From positions 118,789,900 through 118,853,899 of the forward strand of contig CM077158.1 of assembly GCA_039583875.1 (NCBI GenBank): a stretch of 64,000 nucleotides of DNA, given 5' to 3'. Every line of letters begins with the position of its first letter. The first letter of the stretch is position 1. The position numbers were made by a program, and so were the translations under genes. This document shows, in pieces, positions 1 through 11,334 of this stretch. The notes beneath the pieces were generated by a model. That model did not search any database and was not told where the DNA came from. It was given only the letters and a program-made list of their open reading frames with translations. The DNA is from Platanthera guangdongensis (lineage: Eukaryota > Streptophyta > Magnoliopsida > Asparagales > Orchidaceae).

Positions 1-2146
1 TTGGTATTGGAGATGATGAGGAGGAATCAATTGTATGCCAAGTTCTCCAAATGCTAGTTTTGGTTGTCCTCAGTAGCATTCCTCGGTCACATAGTCAGTG
101 GAGAGGGTATTGTGGTGGATCCGGCAAAGATTGTTGCGATACGAGAGTGGCCTGTGCTTTCTACGGTAGCAGAAGTCCGGAGCTTTCTGGGGCTTGCCGG
201 CTATTACAGGCGCTTCGTGGAGAACTTCTCGCAGATAGCGTTACCCCTCACTACTTTTACGAGGAAGGAGCAGAAGTTCATTTGGACGTCGGAGTGCGCA
301 CGAGCTTTTGAGGAGTTGAAGAGTCCGTTGACCATACCGCCTGTGCTGAGTTCGCCGAGTGGTACTGAAGGTTTTGAGATCTATAACGATGCTTCGGGCA
401 GTAGCTTGTGTTGCGTGCTACTACAGCACGGAAGTGTGATAGCGTATGGCTCGAGATAGCTGAAAGTGCACAAGAGGAATTATCCGGTCCATGACTTGGA
501 GTTAGCGGCCGTGATATTTGCCTTGATGTTGTGGAGGCACTACTTGTATGGAGTGAATATCGATATCTATACTGACCATAAGAGCCTGAAATACTTGTTG
601 GATCAGAGAGATCTATACATGTGACAGAGGAGATCGATGGAGTTCCTGGGGGACTACACGTTCAAGATCCATTATGTGTCTGGCAAGGCAATGTGGTTGC
701 GGACGCGTTGAGTCGTCGGGCCCCAGCTCAAGCAAATTGGCTGTCGGTCCATGACGAGCGGTTGGTTCGGGAGTTGGAGGAATTGGATATCTCTTGGGTA
801 GACAAGTAGTCAAGTACTGAAGCGCTATTGAACTCGACTGAAGTACAGTGTGACCTGGCTGATCGAATTTGGCAGGCTTTGGATATGGATGTCAGCATGA
901 AGCAAATCATGGTTGAGGCTCTGGATGGGTCAAATTACCAATTTGTTGTTGAGGATGGAGTGCTTTGGAAAGACGGTCGTCTGTGCGTCCCAAACATGGG
1001 AAATTTGCAGGTGGAATTGTTGTACTAGGCACATCATACCAAGTACTCGATTCACCCGGGGAGCATGAAGATGTACCGCGATGTGAAGAAATTGTTCTGG
1101 TGTCCAGGACTTAAGAAGGATGTGGCACTGTACGTGGCGAAGTGTCAAACATGCGCCTTGGTAAAGGCGGAGTGCCAAAAGCCTGGAGGATTCTCGAAGT
1201 CCTTGCCTATTCAAGAGTGGAAGTTCGACGACATTACTATGGATTTTGTGCACGGGTTGCCAATGTCGCAGAAGGGGAATGAGTGAACGACGCCATTTGG
1301 TTGGTCGTAGATCATCTAACGAAAGTGTCACACTTCATTCCTCATAGGAAGGATGAACACGTGGAAAAATTGGCAAAGTTATATGCGGATAACATTGTAC
1401 GGCTTCACGGTGTGCCCCGCAGCATCATGAGTGACCGGGATGGACAGTTTACATCTAATGATTGGAGGTTGGTGCAGCAAATGTTGGGAACAAACTTGAG
1501 TTTCAGCACAGCCTTTCATCTGTAGATGGATAGGCAGACCGAGAGGATCAATAGGACAATGGAAGACATGCTTCGCCTGTGTGTCCTGGACTTCAGGAAG
1601 TAGTGGGAAGATCACCTATACTTGGTGGAGTTCGCGTACAACAATAGCTACCAGGCAAGCATACAAGTGGCGCCCTTTGAGGCCATTTATGGTAGAAGAT
1701 GTCGCATGTCGTTGTCTTGGTTGGAAACGGGTGAGTCAAAGTTGTACAACAGCCAAGAGGTGGAAGATGCTACTACGTTGATGCAAACCATTCGGGAAAG
1801 GTTGCTAATCGCTCAAGACCGCCAGGCTAAGTACTATAATGCCAAGCACAGGAACGTGGAGTTCGTTGATGGCGACTGGGTGTACTTGAAGATCAAGCCG
1901 TTCAAGGGTGTCTCGCGGGTGCGGCGCTTGAAGAAGCTAAGCCCGAGGTACCTTGGACCGTTTGAGGTTCTAGAGCGGATTGGCGAAGCAGCGTATCGAC
2001 TGAAGCTATCAGTGGAGCTTAGTTGTCTACACGATGTATTCCATATATCGGTGCTACAGAAGGCGGTGCAAGATCCTTCGCATGTGGTCGCGTGGATCAA
2101 GTGCCGTTGGATAATGGGTTGACGACGAAGGTCAAGCCCGTTCGAA
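1..2146 (+). pseudogene. Ty3/gypsy pol fragment (Gyp1): end of RT, RNase H, integrase
   Basis: This is the back half of a gypsy polyprotein whose 5' part lies before the window. The RT end is seen in the first 240 bases ([10 protein letters not shown], then [17 protein letters not shown]). RNase H follows at about 370-720 ([31 protein letters not shown]). The integrase zinc finger is at about 1030-1160, ending CQTC. The integrase core has D in MDFVHGLP, D in MSDRDGQF and E in ERINRTMED (about 1215-1570). The C-terminal part runs to 2146, where element A interrupts it. The reading is broken by stops at 457-459, 1026-1028, 1523-1525 and 1601-1603 and by frame changes near 600-660 and 1285. The related element B has Q codons where 1523 and 1601 have TAG. 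It is non-functional; the chromovirus assignment is inferred from the tail at 15131. Confidence 0.93.
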
Positions 2147-2151
2147 TTGAG
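2147..2151. repeat. Target-site duplication of element A, left copy (TTGAG)
   Basis: TTGAG directly precedes the first LTR base and recurs directly after the last one (15126-15130). Five bases is the usual length for Ty1/copia integration. The flanking gypsy integrase reading continues across the removed element. Confidence 0.93.
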
Positions 2152-2170
2152 TGAAAGATATTGTACCTAA

Positions 2171-2196
2171 TCACCTAGAGGGGGGTGAATATGTGA
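2171..2196 (-). other. C-loop hairpin near the LTR end (element A, 3' LTR copy)
   Basis: Arms TCACCTA and TAGGTGA flank a loop with a C run when read on the minus strand. One arm has a substitution in this copy. The other LTR copies keep the perfect seven-base stem at 13118-13149, 24759-24789, 30345-30374, 50090-50118 and 60981-61011. Confidence 0.6.
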
Positions 2197-3180
2197 CTAA
2201 ATTCTTTTTAACTTTATAGGCAGAATTCAGATTATAACACAGAATTATAACTACTTTTGAAAAGCAATCAATCAGCAATCACAGCAAAACACATGCACAC
2301 AGTGAACACCCAGGTTTATAGTGGTTCCCCAAGGTTTGGGTACATCCACTTTCCCGCTTCGCCTATCTAGTAGTGTACTAGATTCGTCCAAACTCCTCCA
2401 CTATCTTAGATCCTCAGATCTTACACTCAGAACCCCAAAACAGGTTCCAACAGCTCAGGCCCAAGGCCCTACAACTCAGTCTTCTCCAAAGACCTACACT
2501 CAGCTTCTTCACAAAGCCTACACTCAGCCACAAGGCCAACACTCAGCCACAACAGGCCTACACTCAGAGATACAAATCTCCTACACTCAGGCACACAGGC
2601 CCTACACTCAGCATTTATAATTACAGGCTTACAAACTCAGATCCCTAAGGATCCTACAAGAAATATAAAATACAAAATTTAAACCCTACAACTCAGAGAA
2701 AAGAGAGAAGAGTTGTGAGTTTCTTGATGAGTTCTTAGAAGAACTCTGCTGAGATCAATCTGACTTGGCTTTCTTCAAATCTTCTTGAATGTAGAGCACA
2801 ATAGGATTGATCTCCTCTGTAGTTGATCCTTGATCTCTGCTACTTAAGATTCAGAACAAAATCTGAACCCTTCTTCTCAGTCTGCTTCCAACGGCTGACT
2901 TCTTGGATGGAGCTCTCTCTCTCTCTAACTACTTAGATCTTCACTGAATTCTTCAATGAATAGCTAGATCTTCTTTGTATTACTTGATCATCTTTTTCTG
3001 TAGACAGTATAAGCCTATATATAGGCCTTCTTCATGGTAACTGGCTGTTCCGGTTCCTAACTGATTTCTGACAACTCTGATAGGTGCAGTAGACCGGCTG
3101 GAATGGCAGCTGTCAAGTCATCCAGTCAGTTCTTGAAATAACTGTAACTGTCTGAAAGTGTCGAGACTGTCTGTCTTTAA

Positions 3181-4031
3181 GTGTCGACACTTATAGACCC
3201 AGTGTCGACAGAAGTTGACTAAGTGTCGACACTAGCCTTCAAGGTGTCGACACAACTCCTTGTGTTGTAGAATTCACTTCTCGACAAAGCATCTTCTTCA
3301 TGTGTTGACACTGATATTGAGTGTCGACACAAGTCCTTATTCTTCAGTACTTTGTTGATTTCTTGTAAGTGTTGACACAACTCCTTTGTGTCGACACATC
3401 TTCATGTGTTGAACTTATTCAGTGTCGACACATCTTCTTGGTGTCGACACATGCCTTCAGTGTTGATACTTGCTGAGTGTCGACACAGCTCCTTGTGTCG
3501 ACACATCTTCTTATGTTGAGACTTTTGCTGAGTGTCGACACATCTCCTTAGTGTCGACACTTGTACTTAGAATTTTTGTTGAACTTTGCTAAGTGTCGAC
3601 ACAGCTCCTTGTGTCGACACTTTCTTCAAGTGTTGAGTCTTCTGCTGAGTGTCGACACATTCTTTATTGTGTCGACACTTTCTTCAAGTGTTGACTCTTT
3701 TGCTGAGTGTCGACACATTCTTTATTATGTCGACACTTGTACTTAGACTCTTCTGACTTTTGCTGAGTTTCGACACAGCCTCCAAGTGTCGACACTTTCT
3801 AATGTAGACACAGTTCCTCTGGGTGTCGACACAACTGCTAAGTGTCGACACTGCTCCACTGCACTTTTCTTCATTGAGTGTCGACACAGCTCCTTGTGTC
3901 GACACTTTCTGTCTGGTGTCGACTCCACATCCTTGGTGTCGACACAAGTACTCCAAGTGTCGACACAGCTTGTTTGGGTGTCGACACAAGTCTTCTTAAG
4001 TGTCGACACTTTCCCTCTGGGTGTCGACACA
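3181..4031. repeat. GTGTCGACAC palindrome array in U3 of element A (3' LTR)
   Basis: The perfect ten-base palindrome GTGTCGACAC occurs about 25 times by hand count, plus several one-base variants, in about 850 bp. Many copies come in pairs separated by about eight bases (agctcctt or similar), with pairs roughly 60 bp apart. The array lies wholly upstream of the TATA-like box in the direction of transcription. Open frames across it encode only repeats such as CRHSSLCRHF or VDTQ and are not genes. Confidence 0.92.
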
Positions 4032-4174
4032 TGGACTTAGAATATTTTCTGCTTTCCTGCAAATACTTAACCTGCACAACTAAACTCAAAACACATCAAA
4101 TACATTTTGATGTATATCATTGAGTAGGGTGAGGCTTCTTCAAATCAGGTACATTTAAACCAATGTACCGAACA

Positions 4175-4188
4175 ATCTCCCCCTATTT
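4175..4188 (-). other. Polypurine tract of element A
   Basis: On the minus strand AAATAGGGGGAGAT abuts the TGTT start of the 3' LTR. This is the expected position for plus-strand DNA priming. The same tract is found in element E at 52055-52068. Confidence 0.85.
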
Positions 4189-4448
4189 GGAGAAGTCATA
4201 ACCCTTAGTCAATGATATACATCATACAGAATAAAATCATAGCATGATGTAAAGCAGGATTATGCAATCAGGGAAAACATAAACATGTATTAAACAAACA
4301 TATATACATAGATATCATTTCAGAACAATATGAATTAGATTTATCACACAGCACATTGTTCTAATCAACTTTCTCATATTCATTATACAAAAGTTTACAA
4401 AATATTTTAATACAATTGATTACATAGTAAACTTAAGATAATGCAATT
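4189..4448. other. AT-rich spacer between env-like ORF and PPT of element A
   Basis: About 260 bases of AT-rich sequence with no ORF. The equivalent in element E is 52069-52329. It forms the 3' untranslated stretch after the env-like stop. Confidence 0.6.
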
Positions 4449-7277
4449 CTATTTCTGCTCAGCCTCCTTAATCGCAATTCCTTTTCCTGATTGTACTTTG
4501 GCTTGTATAGGGGCTTCAACAACTTCAGTATCAGCAGGCTTCTTCCCTTTCAGCTCCTTCTTCTTTTGCTCCTCAGCTTTAATCTTTTGCCTCTCAAAAT
4601 AATGATAAGGCTTGGGAAAGTACTTGCTATGCTCCTGGGCAGTAGGAGGTAGCTTTCCCATCTTTGCCTTTCTCCTGTATTGCACTATGGCTTCTTGCCT
4701 TGTCTCATGCTTCCTCCATTCTAGTTCAGAAAACCATTTGTTTCTATCTTGAACATTATCTTTGGCAGCCTTCCATGCAGTTAAGATAATGTTTCTTGAA
4801 GTGGGGCTCCACTGCTCAAAATCTGGTCTTTGTTCAGCTTGCTCTCTGAACCTTTTCTTAGACAATCTATCTTCTTGTTCAGGTTGTTCCTTCAGTATAG
4901 CTTCCTGTAAAGACACAGATACTGGCTGAACCACCTTCTCTATGATGACATTTTGCTTACCCTCAGGTGGGCTATACATAGTCTGGATCTCAGCTTGTAC
5001 CATATCAAAATCTGGAGGAGGGTAGATGACTTGAGCCACTTCAGGTTGCTCCCCTCCTAGATATGCAGGATGTATCCCAGATTCTGCCACATTATCATCA
5101 TCACACAAAGGAGGATAACCAAGAGTAGCACTGATAGAATTAGAAATCCACTTAGCATGATCAGAGCTGGCTTTGACTAACACCCTCTCCCCCTTTATGA
5201 CATCTCTTTCTATGTGATCTCTTACATCATCTTTATGAAATCTGACCTGGTTATCCAAATAGTTGACTCCATCTTTAAAGAAAGGTTTCAACCTTTGGAG
5301 TTTTTCAGTTATCAACTTCTGAGAGTCTTGAATTGCAGAAGTAACATCAGTTAAACTCTTTTGCAATGCTTTATCAAACTCTGCCTTAGCAGTAGCAATA
5401 GAAGTAGTCAGTCCAGTAGCTATGTTCTTCATCTCAGTGATAATGGCATTGTGAGATTCTGTCAAATTATCATTCATCCTGATCTGATTCTCTAGAACAT
5501 ATCCTTGCTTTAGTTCAATGTCATCGACTTGAACCTTTATCTTCTCTTGATGTGTAGCTACGTATACTACTGCATTCCCTCCCTTGTGCAAGCAGTCAGT
5601 CATTTCCTTTTTATTGAGATTCATTTCAAATCTTATAGACTTTATGTCTTGGGCCAGATCAAACTGTAAGGACTTATGCCCTTCATCCACATATGTTTCT
5701 ATAGCTTTCCTATGCTCATCAAGTTTTATTTGCATAGCAACCATGAGAGAACTATAATCTACTGATGGTGATGGCTGTGATATAGGCTGTGGTGCAATAG
5801 TTTGCAAGGCCTTTTTGTAATTCTGGCTCCTTCTCTTAAATACTTGAAATTTCCTTTTCTTAGCTCTAGCACCTTCCTCATCTTCAGATGCTGATGTGCT
5901 AGCAATATCTACCCTCTCTCTAGGTAGCTCCTCAACAGCTTGGTGCTTCTCAGGCTCTTGCCTGACAGGTTCTTCATCAAGTATTACCTGCTCCCCCTCA
6001 ACATGGGACTTCTCCCCCTCAGCCGTAGCACTTTCCTTGTCAAAGTCTGTTTGATCTAGGTTGAGGAAGAGATCTTCCATAGTATATTCTTGTGGAGAAT
6101 GGGCTGGAGAAACTCATGGCTCATCTACTACTGGATCAGATACTACTTGAACTGTAACAGATGTGTCCTCCATGACAACATCTGGGACTTGACTATCAAT
6201 CTGAGTTTGCTGATTAACATTATTTAAGGAATCAGACAAAACATTATCCTCTATAGGGAAATCTAAAGCATTAAGCTCAGTGATTACCTCAAGGATGATG
6301 TGGGTGGCTCTTTCACTTTCAAGAGGAGTTGGCTCTTCCACCACTAGAGTCTCCCACTACACAGTATCCTGGTGTATGGGGCTAGCTTGAGGTAGCTCCC
6401 CCTGCCTCTCTGCAGCATCTTGTTGAGTAGGAGATTTCCCAGCATGTCCTTCTACATCCTCATCAAGAGTAAAGACAACTTGTTCCTCTAAACTGCTAGA
6501 TGATTCTTGAGCTACTGGAGCTAGCTTCTTCTTCTTCTTTTGAGGAGTTATTTTCTCAGGAGTAGGCATCTCCTTAGTTAAAACTCTGTCCCATCTTGAG
6601 AAGATTCTCATGTCCATCTTTCTTATATGGTTGATCTTAGTTCCAGCAGCTTGACTCATAACCTCTGGTATATTACCAGCAAGGTACAGACTAAGAATCC
6701 TACCCAAATTAGGTTTCTTTAGGCTCTCCTTAATCTTATCAAAGACAATAATAGACCAATCAGTTTGCAGAGTGAAGATTATCCTTGTCATAAGATTGAA
6801 CATATGGGCTGAGACCCTGTCATGCCCTCCAGGCTTACTCAAGATCACTTTTCCAACAATTTCTGAGAGAAATATTCCCCGGCTGTTCATCCCCTTCCTA
6901 TTGAACACTGATCCAATTTTCAATTTGGAATCCAGTCCACACCAAGTTAATGCTTCTCTGGTCTTAGAAGCAGTTACTTCATCCTCTTCTTTTGTCCTTG
7001 TCAGATTTAGGACCTTTCTTAAACTCTTTGGTGAGACCTTCACCTTTTCTCCATGAACCCTAGACTTTATCTTGAATCCAGAAACGTCTACTATAGCTCC
7101 ATTCAGGAATTCCAGAACTTCTTTCTTCTAGATCTTTGTTGGCTTAGAAACAAGAAATTCTAACCCTGAGTCTGCGACTAGGGTTACCACTTTCTTGATT
7201 TCTCGTTCTGCATCGTCAAACGCATGCCGCACCAGTTCATAGCCTTCGTTCACGTTCTCCTCGAGCTTTGGCGCCAT
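4449..7277 (-). pseudogene. Env-like additional ORF of element A
   Basis: One frame of about 940 codons runs from an ATG at 7277 (MAPKLEENVNEGYEL) to a stop at 4449, interrupted only by stops at 7128-7130, 6357-6359 and 6114-6116. The first third is a globular-looking domain (for example GGHDRVSAHMFNLMTRII and NLGRILSLYLAG). The middle is acidic and rich in E, S and P. The last 540 residues are charged and look coiled-coil rich, ending in a basic K/E tail. I see no signal peptide, no clear membrane anchor and no fusion peptide, so the name env-like rests only on position after RNase H, as in Sireviruses. Element E has an orthologous copy. The function is unknown. Confidence 0.8.
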
Positions 7278-7383
7278 TAGGGTTTGAAGAATTTGACTGG
7301 AGAGAAGAGAGGTGTCGACACACAAGTTTGGTCTCGAAACTTTGGTGAGCGTGTCGACAGACAAAGGCAAAATCCTATTCATA
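7278..7383 (-). promoter_or_regulatory. Candidate internal promoter of the env-like ORF (element A)
   Basis: On the minus strand a TATA-like TATGAATA (7383-7376) lies about 100 bases before the ATG at 7277. It is followed by a CT-rich leader and AAACCCTAATGG at the start codon. Element E has the same spacing with a perfect TATAAATA. The palindrome block lies directly upstream. This is an inference; no transcript data are available. Confidence 0.5.
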
Positions 7384-7757
7384 CCTTTCTAGGATTGAAG
7401 ATGAAAGGGCGGGTTAACTAACTTAAATTGTGTCGACACTGTTGAGAAGTGTCGACAAAGACTTATAATGTCTCGACACACTGTGTCGACACAAGTTTAG
7501 TCGACAGATAATATGTGTCGACACTTGTTTATGTGTCGACACCACTTAACTCGACACTTAGTCGAGATTTTACTTAGATAATTCTGAGTAAACTCTAAGT
7601 GTCGACACCACCTTGGATGTGTCGACACCTACTTGTCATGTGTCGACACTAATATTCTGAAGTGTCGACACAATCTTCCTAGATGTGTCGACACCTTTTC
7701 CCTGAAGTGTCGACACCACTTTTCTGTGTCGACACAGAAGACTCTGTGTGTCGACAC
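7313..7757. repeat. Internal GTGTCGACAC array upstream of the env-like ORF (element A)
   Basis: About a dozen exact copies of GTGTCGACAC and several variants lie between the RNase H stop and the env-like ATG. It is the same motif as in U3, but spacing and linker sequences differ, so it is not a simple LTR copy. Element E has the same block at 55193-55638. Confidence 0.88.
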
Positions 7758-7783
7758 CTTTTTACTTAGTCAAATTTGTAAAC

Positions 7784-9484
7784 TTATTCTACGTTTATCA
7801 TACCTAATTCAATTTTGAACCTATTGAACTTGGTTTCTTCTAGGCGCTTAGTATACATGTCAGCTAGTTGATTATCTGTATTTACATACTCAAGTGATAT
7901 ATCTTCTTTTTCTACATGTTCCCTTAGAAAATGATATTTTATCTCAATATGTTTAGTTCTACTATGAGAAACAGGATTGTTAGCAATTGATATAGCACTA
8001 GTAGAATCACAAAACAGTGGTGTTCTACTTACCTGAATTCCATAATCCTCAAGCTGATGTTGTATCCATAGAAGTTGAGCACAGCAACTTCCTGCAGCCA
8101 CATATTCTGATTCTACTGTGGAGATAGCCACACTTGTTTGCTTCTTGCTACTCCAAGATATCAGTCTTCCACCTAGGAATTGACAGGTTCCAGTTGTACT
8201 TTTTCTGTCTTCTTTGCAGCCTGCAAAATCTGCATCTGAATAACCTGTTAGTTTAAAGTCTCCATTCCTAGGGTACTAGAGGCCTAGATAAGGAGTGCCC
8301 TTTAGAAATCTCAATATCCTTTTGACTGCTGTCAAATGAGACTCTTTAGGGCATGCTTGGTACCTAGCACAGACACATGTAGCACACATGATATCTGGTC
8401 TACTTGCAGTCAAATAGAGTAGGGAGCCAACTATCCCTCTATACAAAGTCTCATCTACAGGTTTCCCTGCATCATCTTTGCTAAGAGACATACTTGACCC
8501 CATAGGAGTCTTCATGGTACTGGATGAATCCATACCATACTTCCTTATCAGTTCTAGGGTGAACTTAGACTGGCATATGGATCATCCATTCTCAGTATGT
8601 CTAACTTGGAGACCCAAGAAGAACTTAAGTTCCGCCATACTACTCATCTCAAATTGTCCTTGCATTAGTTTTGCAAACTTTTTCCAAAGACTATTTTCAG
8701 TAGACCCAAATATTATGTCATCTACATATATTTGGACTAGTATGATCTTGCCTCTAGATTCCTTAAGGAATAGATTCTTGTCTATTTTCCCCCTTGTGAA
8801 CTTATTCTCAATGAGGAAACTAGACAGGGTTTCATACCAAGCCTTAAGGGCTTGTTTTAACCCATACAAAGCTTTCCTAAGTCTATAGACATAATTAGGT
8901 TGAGTTGAATCAACAAAACCTGATGGCTATTCCACATATACTTCCTCTTTCAGATTGCCATTCAAAAAGGCTGACTTTACATCCATTTGGTAAACTTTAA
9001 ATCCTTGAAAGGTTGCATAGGCCGGGAACATTCTTATGGCTTCCAGTCTGGCTACTGGAGCAAAGGTTTGATCAAAGTCAATACCTTCTTCCTGCCTATA
9101 TCCCTTAGCAACCAGTCTTGCTTTGTTCTTGACAATCACTCCATGTTCATCCATCTTGTTCCTAAAGATCCACTTGGTTCCAATTATGTTGTGGTCTTTT
9201 AGTTTATGAACAAGCTCCCAGACTTTGTATCTCTTGAACTGATTCAGCTCTTCTTGCATTGCCTCAATCCAATGAGGGTCTAGGATGGCTTCTTCAAACT
9301 TCTTTGGCTCAACTTGGGATAGAAAACTGGAGAAGAGTACTGCATTCAGATTTCTGCTCCTTGTTTGTACCCCTTGTCTTAGATCACCAATGATTTGCCC
9401 TGCTGGATGATCTCTTTGATGCCTATTAGCTGGAGGCATCCTGGCTTTAGGTTGAACTTCTTCAGTTTCTTCATCTTGCTGCAC
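7784..9484 (-). pseudogene. Reverse transcriptase and RNase H of element A (copia pol)
   Basis: RT copies the RNA into DNA and RNase H removes the template. The RT starts around the conserved stretch [20 protein letters not shown], followed by [14 protein letters not shown], the [11 protein letters not shown] motif and the catalytic [13 protein letters not shown] (about 8730). RNase H is in 7784-8270, ending with [14 protein letters not shown] and [15 protein letters not shown]. The reading stops at about 8925 and 8276 and changes frame between the two domains. Compared with the copy in element E, which reads through most of this region, this copy is decayed. Confidence 0.92.
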
Positions 9485-9499
9485 TCCTTGAATTTCTTC

Positions 9500-10752
9500 T
9501 TCATTAGGTACATGTAGTACTCTCCTGGATAGCAGCCACTATCTACTACCTGCTGTCTTGCAGTAGGTTCTTCTTCAATAGTGAGCTTGTCCAACTTCTT
9601 AGTTATACCTGTGGAGCTGCATATACTACTAGACAACTCATTGTTAATAAATCCAGTTTCATCAAATACAACATGTACAGACTCTTCTACAACTTGAGTA
9701 GACAAGTTGTAGACTCTATAAGCCTTACTATTGTTTATGTACCCAACAAAGATCCCCTCTTGGGACTTGGCAGCAAACTTAGTCAAGTAAGACTTTCCAT
9801 TGTTAAGTATAAAGCACTTACAACCAAAGATCCTGAAATAGGACACGTTTGGTTTTCTGCCTTTCATAATCTCATAGGGGGTCTTATTGTGGCTTTTAGT
9901 AATGGTAGCCCTAGTAATTACATGACATGCAGTATTAACTGCCTCAGCCCAGAAATATTCTGGTAGAGATGTGTCACTTAATAGGGTACTACCAGCCTCA
10001 ATCAAGGCTCTATTTTTCCTCTCAGCAATGCCATTTTGCTGAGGTGTCCTTGGTGAAGAAAACTCTTAAAATATCTCAAATTCTTCACATAGTTTTGTCA
10101 TACTATTAGACTGAAATTCAGTACCATGGTCACTTCTTATCTTGACCACAGTATTGTCTAGTTCATTCTGAATTTGCTTGACAAAGCTATAGAAGACACT
10201 AGGTGTTTCAGATTTCTGTCTAAGGAAGAACACCCAGGAAAACCTTGAGTAGTCATCTACAACCACAAAGGTATAGACCTTCCTACCTAGGCTGTGAACT
10301 GGCATAGGACCAAAGAGATCCATATGCAAGAGGTATAAACACCTCACAGCATCTTTGTTTTCAATGCTACTAAAGGTGGATCTAGTCTGCTTGCCCTTTT
10401 GACAAGCTGAGCATATTCCATCTTTAATACACTTAACTTGAGGACCATTCCTCACTAACTCTTTACTAAAGAGTTGGCCAATTATCTTGTAGTTGAGATG
10501 GGCTAGTCTCTTGTGCCATTTGACACAATGAGAGACTTTCTCATCAGCTACAAGACACACTGGAGAACCACTGTTCTCACACATAATGTCTAGATAGTAG
10601 ACATTCCTTTTTCTATAACCTGTCAAAATGATCTCTTGATCATTTGACCTCCTGATATGACAACCATCTTTGACAAATGAGATGTCATATCCTAGATCAC
10701 TCAATTGACTTATACTGATAAGGTTATGTTTCAAACCTTTAACATAAGCCAC
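9500..10752 (-). pseudogene. Integrase of element A
   Basis: Inserts the DNA copy into the genome. The zinc-binding pre-integrase part has WHKRLAHLNYK and later CSACQKGKQTRS (H-H-C-C). The core has D in LLHMDLFGPMPVH, D in KIRSDHGTEFQS and E in the AERKNR region. It is followed by the conserved NKTPYE...[17 protein letters not shown] stretch and the [13 protein letters not shown] block. A stop at about 10066 splits it. Element C (27292-27981) and element E carry the same protein. Confidence 0.92.
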
Positions 10753-11334
10753 TTGAGTAATAGTAATATGGGTGCTAGAAATGTTACCAAAACCCTTGAT
10801 GATTCATTTTTCAGAACCACCAAAGGTGACTTTTGGACCATCCTTGATAGGTGTATAGTCCTTTAGCAATCCCCTAGTTCCAGTCATGTGTCTGGAACAT
10901 CCACTGTCCAAGTACCATATTGGGGCATGGCCACTTGGACTCACCTGCAAAACAGATTAGTGAACCTTAGAACCCAAAGAATCCTTGGGTCCTTGGTACT
11001 AGTTAGTTTGCTTCCTAACAAAGCTACCTGTAGGTTTTCCAACAGGCAGTTTGCTACTCACTTTGGCACAAGCATTTTGCCAACAGTCCATGGTAAAGTG
11101 GCCTACCTTGCCACAGTACCAACACTCAAACCTATTGTACCTTTGCTTAGGTACATTCTTAGCTGTTTTATCTACAGCTGGCTTGTTGAGAGCTGGGGCT
11201 TTGCCCTTGGACTTGGACTGAACAGTCCTAGCAGGTTTAGAAAACCCCAGTCTAGCTTTACCTTTTTGATGAACAAATTCATCAATTAACGGTAGAACAG
11301 ACTTTGGTTTAGAAAACCTAGCAACTAAATCTCT
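10753..11334 (-). pseudogene. Gag C-terminus and aspartic protease of element A
   Basis: This stretch links gag and integrase. On the minus strand it encodes the second gag zinc knuckle (CWYCGKVGHF...DC, near 11100-11150) and the protease active site WYLDSGCSRHMTG near 10890-10930 (DSG in place of the commoner DTG, as usual in copia). Stops occur at 11335-11337 and near 10800 and 10970. The equivalents in element C (27993-28178 and 28185-28450) confirm the reading. Confidence 0.82.

Larger units (their letters stand above)
2152..4174 (-). repeat. Element A 3' LTR
   Basis: On the minus strand it starts TGTTCGGTACATTGG next to the PPT and ends GTACAATATCTTTCA. U3 covers about 4174-3024 and holds the GTGTCGACAC array. 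A TATA-like box lies at 3016-3023 inside the 14-base palindrome GCCTATATATAGGC. R and U5 cover about 2985-2152 and hold repeats of CTGAGTGTAG (2513-2611 region), a block conserved in element F (2316-2350), and a G/C-tract hairpin (2171-2196). Confidence 0.93.

Noticed and set aside
2321..2620. ORF of about 99 codons repeated in every A/C/E LTR (also 13273, 24914, 30499, 50245)
   Set aside because: It lies antisense to R/U5 and reads through the CTACACTCAG repeats. Its conservation follows from LTR conservation, and frame and length differ between copies.
3181..4031. CRISPR-like array of short repeats
   Set aside because: The repeat is only ten bases and spacers are irregular and often shared. 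It lies inside LTR U3 of a plant retrotransposon and no cas genes are present.
3561..4123. Several overlapping ORFs of 60-100 codons on both strands across the palindrome arrays (also near 7633, 14540-15074, 31604-32291 and 51210-51990)
   Set aside because: Their proteins are only repeats of CRHSS, VDTQ and STLS produced by GTGTCGACAC in different frames. The DNA motif explains them fully and they lie in LTR U3.
4449..7277. Calling the extra ORF a true viral envelope
   Set aside because: No signal peptide, membrane anchor or fusion motif is visible; only the position supports the name, so I kept env-like.
7313..7757. Internal palindrome block as a solo LTR or LTR fragment
   Set aside because: It lacks LTR ends, the TATA palindrome and R/U5 repeats, and its linkers differ from U3. 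A and E carry it at the same place.
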